A stretch of DNA of 11,610 bases from Eimeria necatrix. Taxonomy: Eukaryota > Apicomplexa > Conoidasida > Eucoccidiorida > Eimeriidae. The stretch spans positions 1 through 11,610 of the forward strand of contig NW_013651874.1 of NCBI RefSeq assembly GCF_000499385.1. The letters run 5' to 3'. Shown piece by piece: positions 8,617 to 11,610 of this stretch (position 1 is the first letter of the stretch; every line of letters starts with the position of its first letter). The translations under genes were made by a program, and so were the position numbers. The notes below the pieces were generated by a model. That model was not told where the DNA came from, searched no databases, and saw nothing but the letters and a program-made list of their open reading frames with translations.

Positions 8617-8959
8617 AGAGGTGTGATCTGCACTGCAGCAGCAGCGCAGCTGCTGCTGTGCTGCTGCAGCAGCAGCAAGACAAAAAGCCTATAAAGGCAG
8701 GAGCCTGTGCAGCTGACAAGACATGCAGCAGCTGGCAGCTGCAAAACCCAAACCCTAAACCCTAAACCCTAAACCCTAAACCCTAAACCCTAAACCCTAA
8801 ACGTGGGAGTAAAAATAAAACCAGTGCTTTGCTTACATAATCAAGTTGCTGCTGCGCTGCTGCTGCTTTTGCTGCTGCACTCAAACGGCCTGGGGGCGCC
8901 TCTGCCACTTCGTGTATGTTCAGCAGCAAAGAGTTTAAAGCCAGTGCTGCTGCAGTCGG

Positions 8960-9000
<41 letters not shown>

Positions 9001-9238
9001 CGCTGAGGCTGCCGCTGCTGCTGCTGTTCAGGCTGGCTCTGCTGCTGCTGCTACTGCTGCTGCTGCTGCTGCTGCTGCTGGGGTTGACTCTGCTGCTGCT
9101 GCTGCTGCTGCTGCAGAGGTTGGCTCTGCTGCAGCTGCTGCTGCTAGAGTTGTTGCTGCTACTGCTGGATGTTCTCAAGAGGCCAAAGTTTAAATGATCC
9201 TGCTGCTGCTGCTGCTGCCTCAGCTGCAGGTATTGGCA

Positions 9239-9269
<31 letters not shown>

Positions 9270-9331
9270 AGCACAAGCCCGCTTGTGGCTCTCCCTTGTT
9301 TGCTTCTGTGCAAAATAGGGCGTGCACGAAG

Positions 9332-9368
<37 letters not shown>

Positions 9369-9583
9369 TGAAAGGCTTGAGGCTGTCTGTTGGCAGCAGC
9401 AGCAAACCCGTACCGCAGGCAGCAGCAGCCGCGCCCAGCTGCTGCAGAGCCTGCTGCTGCTGCTGCTGCTGCTGCCACACGAGGCCACGCAGCAGTCAGC
9501 GCTCCTGCTGCAGCATCAGCAGGCAGCTGAGCAGCAGCAGCAGCAGCAGCAGCTGCTGCTGCTGCTGCAGATCGACCCCCCAT
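3330..9583 (-). CDS. RAP-domain protein, multi-exon, probably organellar RNA-binding factor
   Basis: Proposed coding exons, 5' to 3' on the minus strand: 9583-8837, 8738-5829, 5662-5549, 5471-4481, 4180-4080, 3982-3923, 3659-3330; about 1,750 residues. The ATG at 9583 opens MGGRSAAA; the first ~110 residues are rich in Ala, Arg and Ser with a single Asp, as in a mitochondrial targeting region (inferred). The middle carries helical-repeat-like segments such as SGYDLAAFCSALL, CRDLASLCSSLLLL, LSADQISMCCRFL, LGQLLLSLAQL and AANCLHALSLCDF. The C-terminus is a RAP domain (known as an RNA-binding domain abundant in Apicomplexa): HRSVFAAVSRALF, QLRVE, GYSLDLLAELPGG, VAIEADGSSHFL, 22 Gln, then SSLLKRRLLKER and AVLSVSAAEW. 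All chosen junctions keep phase; exon 3 and the 5' end of exon 5 are uncertain, and further introns may hide in the repeats. Confidence 0.85.
3519..3584 (-). repeat. (CTG)22 array coding poly-Gln inside the RAP domain
   Basis: Twenty-two uninterrupted CAG codons on the coding strand, between LADCSTPQPQTLR and VREPELWATDS. It contains no GT, so it cannot carry a splice donor; it is exonic. Confidence 0.9.
3677..3769 (-). repeat. interstitial telomere-like array
   Basis: About thirteen CCCTAAA units on the + strand (TTTAGGG in the RAP sense strand), with two irregular units near 3702 and 3745. It ends 16 bases before the RAP exon acceptor. Confidence 0.95.
3870..3921 (+). repeat. interstitial telomere-like array, opposite orientation
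   Basis: About seven TTTAGGG units on the + strand, one reading TTTAGAG. It is inverted relative to the array at 3677-3769 and runs up to the RAP intron donor. Confidence 0.95.
3983..4079 (-). other. RAP gene intron 5, CAG-tract intron
   Basis: A 97-bp phase-0 intron with donor GAA|GTGAGC and a strong acceptor TGCCCTGTTCTGCAG. Splicing joins FPAQLRVE to TPLTFGGYSLDL, which is the expected order of RAP-domain strands. An uninterrupted CAG tract forms most of the intron and would read as Ala if retained. Confidence 0.78.
4181..4480 (-). other. RAP gene intron 4, telomere-like array plus CAG tract
   Basis: The donor CAG|GTGAGT is a perfect consensus, phase 1. Any CAG acceptor in the downstream CAG/CAA tract restores the frame leading to CLEVVWRLFTAALHR; the last one, AACAG at 4181, is used here as the minimal exon. 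A T-rich acceptor TTTATAG near 4352 opens a Gln frame that cannot be joined to the RAP frame without an indel, so it was not used. Confidence 0.55.
4381..4436 (-). repeat. interstitial telomere-like array
   Basis: Eight CCCTAAA-type units on the + strand, ending CCCTAACC, inside RAP intron 4. Confidence 0.95.
4493..4506. promoter_or_regulatory. imperfect palindrome GGTGTACAGACACC within an exon
   Basis: A member of the GTACGTAC palindrome family lying in RAP exon 4, twelve bases from its donor. On the coding strand it helps encode GVSVHL. Confidence 0.45.
5019..5113. repeat. 12-bp GGGGGGCCCCCA repeat coding Gly-Pro units
   Basis: About eight copies of a 12-bp unit with GAGGGG variants. It is almost self-complementary, so it reads Gly-Gly-Pro-Pro/Ser on either strand. 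On the RAP coding strand it gives a GGPP/GGPS linker between LCDFSLKLPR and ALQDVTGEVEG. Strong hairpin potential and very high GC content. Confidence 0.92.
5269..5282. promoter_or_regulatory. near-perfect palindrome GGTGTATGTACACC within an exon
   Basis: One mismatch from the GGTGTACGTACACC core. It lies in RAP exon 4 and encodes RGVHTP on the coding strand. Confidence 0.45.
5472..5548 (-). other. RAP gene intron 3, short CTG-rich intron
   Basis: A 77-bp phase-0 intron. The donor CAG|GTGCTG follows six Gln codons, and the acceptor ACTGCAG precedes LRDPDILEAICNRVAEL. It is needed because the frame with the helical repeats changes here. Confidence 0.6.
5663..5828 (-). other. RAP gene intron 2, CAG/CTG-rich, 3' end uncertain
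   Basis: The donor TGC|GTGAGC follows LLRALAKC in phase 0. Downstream, the open frame containing LREQQHMQLLLQQLRHEA is shifted. A pyrimidine-rich acceptor CTCACCCCAG at 5692 would be phase 1 and does not fit; the weaker CACTACAG (5663) or the CAG at 5660 fits phase 0. An indel in the CTG tract could also explain the shift. Confidence 0.45.
8739..8836 (-). other. RAP gene intron 1, telomere-like
   Basis: A 98-bp phase-0 intron. The donor TAT|GTAAGC is a near-perfect consensus, and the acceptor TTTTGGGTTTTGCAG is itself a degenerate end of the telomere-like array. It joins the exon ending AAAQQQLDY to the exon starting LPAAACLV, both open and in phase. Confidence 0.75.
8745..8802 (-). repeat. 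interstitial telomere-like array
   Basis: About eight CCCTAAA units on the + strand within RAP intron 1, flanked by degenerate AAAACCCAAACCC at the acceptor end. Confidence 0.95.
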
Positions 9584-9617
9584 GCAGATTTGCCTCCAAA
9601 TACAAAACCCCCAGAGA

Positions 9618-9642
9618 TTAGGGTTTAGGGTTTAGGGTTTAG
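9618..9642 (+). repeat. short telomere-like TTTAGGG array
   Basis: Three TTTAGGG units and flanks, about 35 bases upstream of the proposed RAP start codon. Confidence 0.92.
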
Positions 9643-9708
9643 AGATTCAGATTCACACATATGCGCCGGCAGCGACTTTCCAGGATTTAGGGCTTACTCT
9701 TTAGCATC

Positions 9709-9764
9709 TAGGGTTTAGGGTTTAGGGTTTAGGGTTTAGGGTTTAGGGTTTAGGGTTTTGGGTT
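9709..9764 (+). repeat. telomere-like TTTAGGG array at a composition boundary
   Basis: About seven TTTAGGG units ending in TTTTGGGTTTA. Immediately to the right the sequence becomes strongly AT-rich. Confidence 0.95.
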
Positions 9765-9851
9765 TATTTTATTTTTAGTTTAATATTTCTTTAAATTGCT
9801 CTTTTTTGTTTTCTGAGGCACTTCTGCGAGCTGCGGCTGTTCGCCAAAAGG

Positions 9852-9863
9852 GTGTACGTACAC
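9852..9863. promoter_or_regulatory. 12-bp palindrome GTGTACGTACAC
   Basis: First of a tandem pair of the palindrome family; the outer bases (GGTGT...ACACT) break symmetry. Confidence 0.5.
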
Positions 9864-9865
9864 TC

Positions 9866-9883
9866 CGGGTGTACGTACACCCG
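9866..9883. promoter_or_regulatory. perfect 18-bp palindrome CGGGTGTACGTACACCCG
   Basis: Second of the pair, starting two bases after the first. It lies about 285 bp upstream of the RAP start codon, in a position suited to a regulatory site. Confidence 0.55.
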
Positions 9884-9985
9884 AGGGGCCTTTGCAGAAA
9901 TAAAATGCAAAAACTTTTATTTTTTTATTTTGCAAAAAAGAATTTTGCAATGAGGAAATACTAGCCTTTAACATGAAACAAAAAC

Positions 9986-10012
9986 GCATGCATGCATGCA
10001 TGCATGCATGCG
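9986..10012. repeat. (GCAT)n self-complementary array 1
   Basis: A tetranucleotide array in a larger repeat unit whose left flank is ACATGAAACAAAAAC and right flank GCGCATTTGAATTAATTTAAA. Confidence 0.93.
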
Positions 10013-10058
10013 CATTTGAATTAATTTAAATACTAGCCACAAACATGAAACAAAAACA

Positions 10059-10093
10059 CATGCATGCATGCATGCATGCATGCATGCATGCAT
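10059..10093. repeat. (GCAT)n self-complementary array 2
   Basis: Same left flank (AACATGAAACAAAAACAC) as array 1; the right flank differs (CATTCGTGTGG). Confidence 0.93.
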
Positions 10094-10113
10094 TCGTGTG
10101 GCATGGCTTTGTG

Positions 10114-10150
10114 TGCATGCATGCATGCATGCATGCATGCATGCATGCGC
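10114..10150. repeat. (GCAT)n self-complementary array 3
   Basis: Left flank GGCTTTGTGTGC; right flank GCGCATTTAAATTAGTTTAAA resembles that of array 1. Confidence 0.93.
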
Positions 10151-10194
10151 ATTTAAATTAGTTTAAATACTGGCTATTAGCATGAAACAAAAAC

Positions 10195-10234
10195 GCATGC
10201 ATGCATGCATGCATGCATGCATGCATGCATGCGC
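10195..10234. repeat. (GCAT)n self-complementary array 4
   Basis: Left flank GCATGAAACAAAAAC and right flank GCGCATTTGAATTAATTTAAA match array 1, showing segmental duplication of the whole unit. Confidence 0.93.
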
Positions 10235-10287
10235 ATTTGAATTAATTTAAATATTCATTTTTGTCTTTTTGCAAATGCAAAATAAAA

Positions 10288-10758
10288 GAAGAGAAAGCAA
10301 AAAAGCCCACAGGCGTCTTAGAAAGGCCGCTGCAAAGCAGCAAAAAAGAAGAAAAATGGAATTAATTTTGCAACTTTTGGAGATTTAAATTTAAAAATAT
10401 AAATTAAATATTTAATATTTGCAAATAAATGCATTTTGTGCTTCTTTAGGTGCATTTTTATCTTTTTTTTTCAAGTTAACTTTTAAAAAAATAAAAATGA
10501 ATATTTATATTTATTTGGCTGTTGAAGAGAAAGCAAAAAAGCCCACAGGCGTCTTAGAAAGGCCGCTGCAAAGCAGCAAAAAAGAAGAAAAATGGAATTA
10601 ATTTTGCAACTTTTGGAGATTTAAATTTAAAAATATAAATTAAATATTTAATATTTGCAAATAAATGCATTTTGTGCTTCTTTAGGTGCATTTTTATCTT
10701 TTTTTTTCAAGTTAACTTTTAAAAAAATAAAAATGAATATTTATATTTATTTGGCTGT
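10288..10758. repeat. perfect tandem duplication, 236-bp period
   Basis: Copy 1 (10288-10522) and copy 2 (10524-10758) appear identical base for base, from GAAGAGAAAGCAAAAAAGCC to TTATTTGGCTGT, including a nine-T run. The unit is AT-rich with a GC-rich patch (GCCCACAGGCGTCTTAGAAA). Open frames starting MQINAFCASLG in each copy are short and not believed to be genes. Confidence 0.93.
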
Positions 10759-10795
10759 CTTCGTTCACTTGCCTCACACTCGGTACACATATATT

Positions 10796-11262
10796 GAATA
10801 CATATTTGTATTTATATTTATATTTATGTTTATATTTATATTTATATTTGTATTTATATTTATATTTATATTTATATTTGTATTTATATTTGCATTTATA
10901 TTTGTATTTATATTTATGTTTATATTTATATTTATATTTATGTTTATATATATATACATATTTATGTTTATATTTATATTTATATTCATATTTATATTTA
11001 TATTTATATTTTATTTTATGTTTATATTCATATTTATATTTATATATGCATTTATGTTTATACTTATATTTATGTTTATATTTATATTTGTATTTATATT
11101 TATATTTATGTTTATATTTATATTTATATTTATGTTTATATTTATATTTATGTTTATATTTATATTTATATTTACATTTATATTTATATTTATGTTTATA
11201 TTTATGTTTATAATTATATTTATATTTATGTTTATATTTATATTTATACTTACATTTATACT
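10796..11262. repeat. TTTATA-type hexanucleotide array
   Basis: About 465 bp of TTTATA units with TTTATG, TTTGTA and TTTACA variants. The six-base period gives long meaningless open frames of alternating Phe-Ile/Tyr-Leu forward and Asn-Ile in reverse. Confidence 0.93.
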
Positions 11263-11610
11263 TTGCAACTTATTATCACTTTAGTTTTAACTTTAATATT
11301 TTGAAAAAAGAAATAAAGTGAAAACAAAAGAAAAGGCCAATTCATATTTATATTTCACTGCAGGCACTTTAAGAAATCAGAATGAAGATAAATTCACATT
11401 TAAATTCAATTTGATTACCTTTTTTAATTTAAAAAAGAAAATTAAAACTTTTTAATTTAAAAAAGAATTAAATTTATTTTCATTCCAGGATTTGTCGAAG
11501 ATCAAAAGAAATCCGAAATTCATTTTCAAGTTTCAATTCAGAAACTTGAAAATTCAAAATGAAAAATTCAAAGTCATATTCAAATGGAGTTCAAATTTCA
11601 TTCTTTTTTG
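11263..11610. other. AT-rich DNA, no gene seen
   Basis: No open frame, RNA gene or ordered array is supportable. A direct repeat TTTTTAATTTAAAAAAGAA occurs near 11420 and 11450, and TTCAAA words cluster in the last 120 bp. Confidence 0.6.

Larger units (their letters stand above)
9584..9764. other. 5' flank of the RAP gene with telomere-like arrays
   Basis: The region upstream of the chosen ATG contains a short TTTAGGG array (9618-9642), unique sequence (9643-9700), then a longer array (9709-9764). Relative to the RAP gene these are C-rich in the sense strand. Promoter, transcription start or a 5' untranslated exon may lie here; no element could be assigned. Confidence 0.5.
9884..10260. other. 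AT-rich spacer holding the GCAT arrays; no gene
   Basis: The sequence between and around the GCAT arrays is AT-rich with repeated TTTAAAT and ATGAAACAAAAAC words. A minus-strand open frame over 9780-10001 crosses the palindromes and arrays and has no protein-like features. Confidence 0.6.

Noticed and set aside
9780..10001. Minus-strand open frame of 73 residues
   Set aside because: It is built from palindromes, GCAT array and AT-rich DNA, with no similarity to anything recognised.
10655..11284. A 209-residue forward open frame, and long overlapping frames on both strands
   Set aside because: The frame runs through a hexanucleotide array, giving alternating Phe-Ile/Tyr-Leu or Asn-Ile; its N-terminal 35 residues come from the 236-bp duplication. 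It has no protein-like sequence.
1..11610. tRNA, rRNA or transposon genes
   Set aside because: No cloverleaf, rRNA core, reverse transcriptase or transposase motif was recognised on either strand.

Overview
The window looks like nuclear DNA of an apicomplexan coccidian, most probably an Eimeria species. The reasons are the dense CAG/CTG trinucleotide arrays read as runs of Ala, Gln, Ser, Leu or Cys in every frame, the many internal telomere-like TTTAGGG/CCCTAAA arrays, short introns with GTGAG/GTAAG donors, and a RAP-domain protein of a family expanded in Apicomplexa. The species is an inference from these features; no marker gene settles it.

Layout. (1) 1-1356, + strand: the 3' part of a gene for a SNAP (soluble NSF attachment protein), with two coding exons visible (246-336 and 536-1356) and an intron made largely of TTTAGGG repeats. 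Its 5' exons lie left of the window. (2) About 1357-2950: non-coding, repeat-dense DNA between the converging 3' ends of two genes. It holds folded-back CAG/CTG tracts, a TTTA array, a GCTAGC-rich stretch, a 23-bp minisatellite and three copies of a palindrome with core GGTGTACGTACACC or a variant. (3) 2950-3380: CTG arrays, including a 54-bp higher-order unit in which the stop codon of the next gene lies. (4) 3330-9583, - strand: one long multi-exon gene, reconstructed here as about seven coding exons and about 1,750 residues, encoding a RAP-domain protein with an Ala/Arg-rich N-terminus, a long region of helical-repeat-like segments broken by poly-Gln/Ala/Ser, and a C-terminal RAP domain split over three exons. 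Its introns are filled either with telomere-like arrays or with CAG tracts. (5) 9584-9764: 5' flank of that gene with two more telomere-like arrays. (6) 9765-11610: a sharp change to strongly AT-rich DNA with no supportable gene. It holds paired palindromes, four long GCAT arrays, a perfect 236-bp tandem duplication, a long TTTATA-type hexamer array and featureless AT-rich sequence.

The two genes converge and are functionally unrelated as far as can be told: the SNAP acts with NSF in disassembling SNARE complexes in the secretory pathway, and the RAP protein is probably an RNA-binding organelle (likely mitochondrial) factor. What joins them is architecture. In both, telomere-like repeats occupy introns, mostly with the G-rich strand as the sense strand and close to the 3' splice site. 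Exon boundaries were worked out by eye from reading frame, splice phase and GT/AG signals, and need transcript support.
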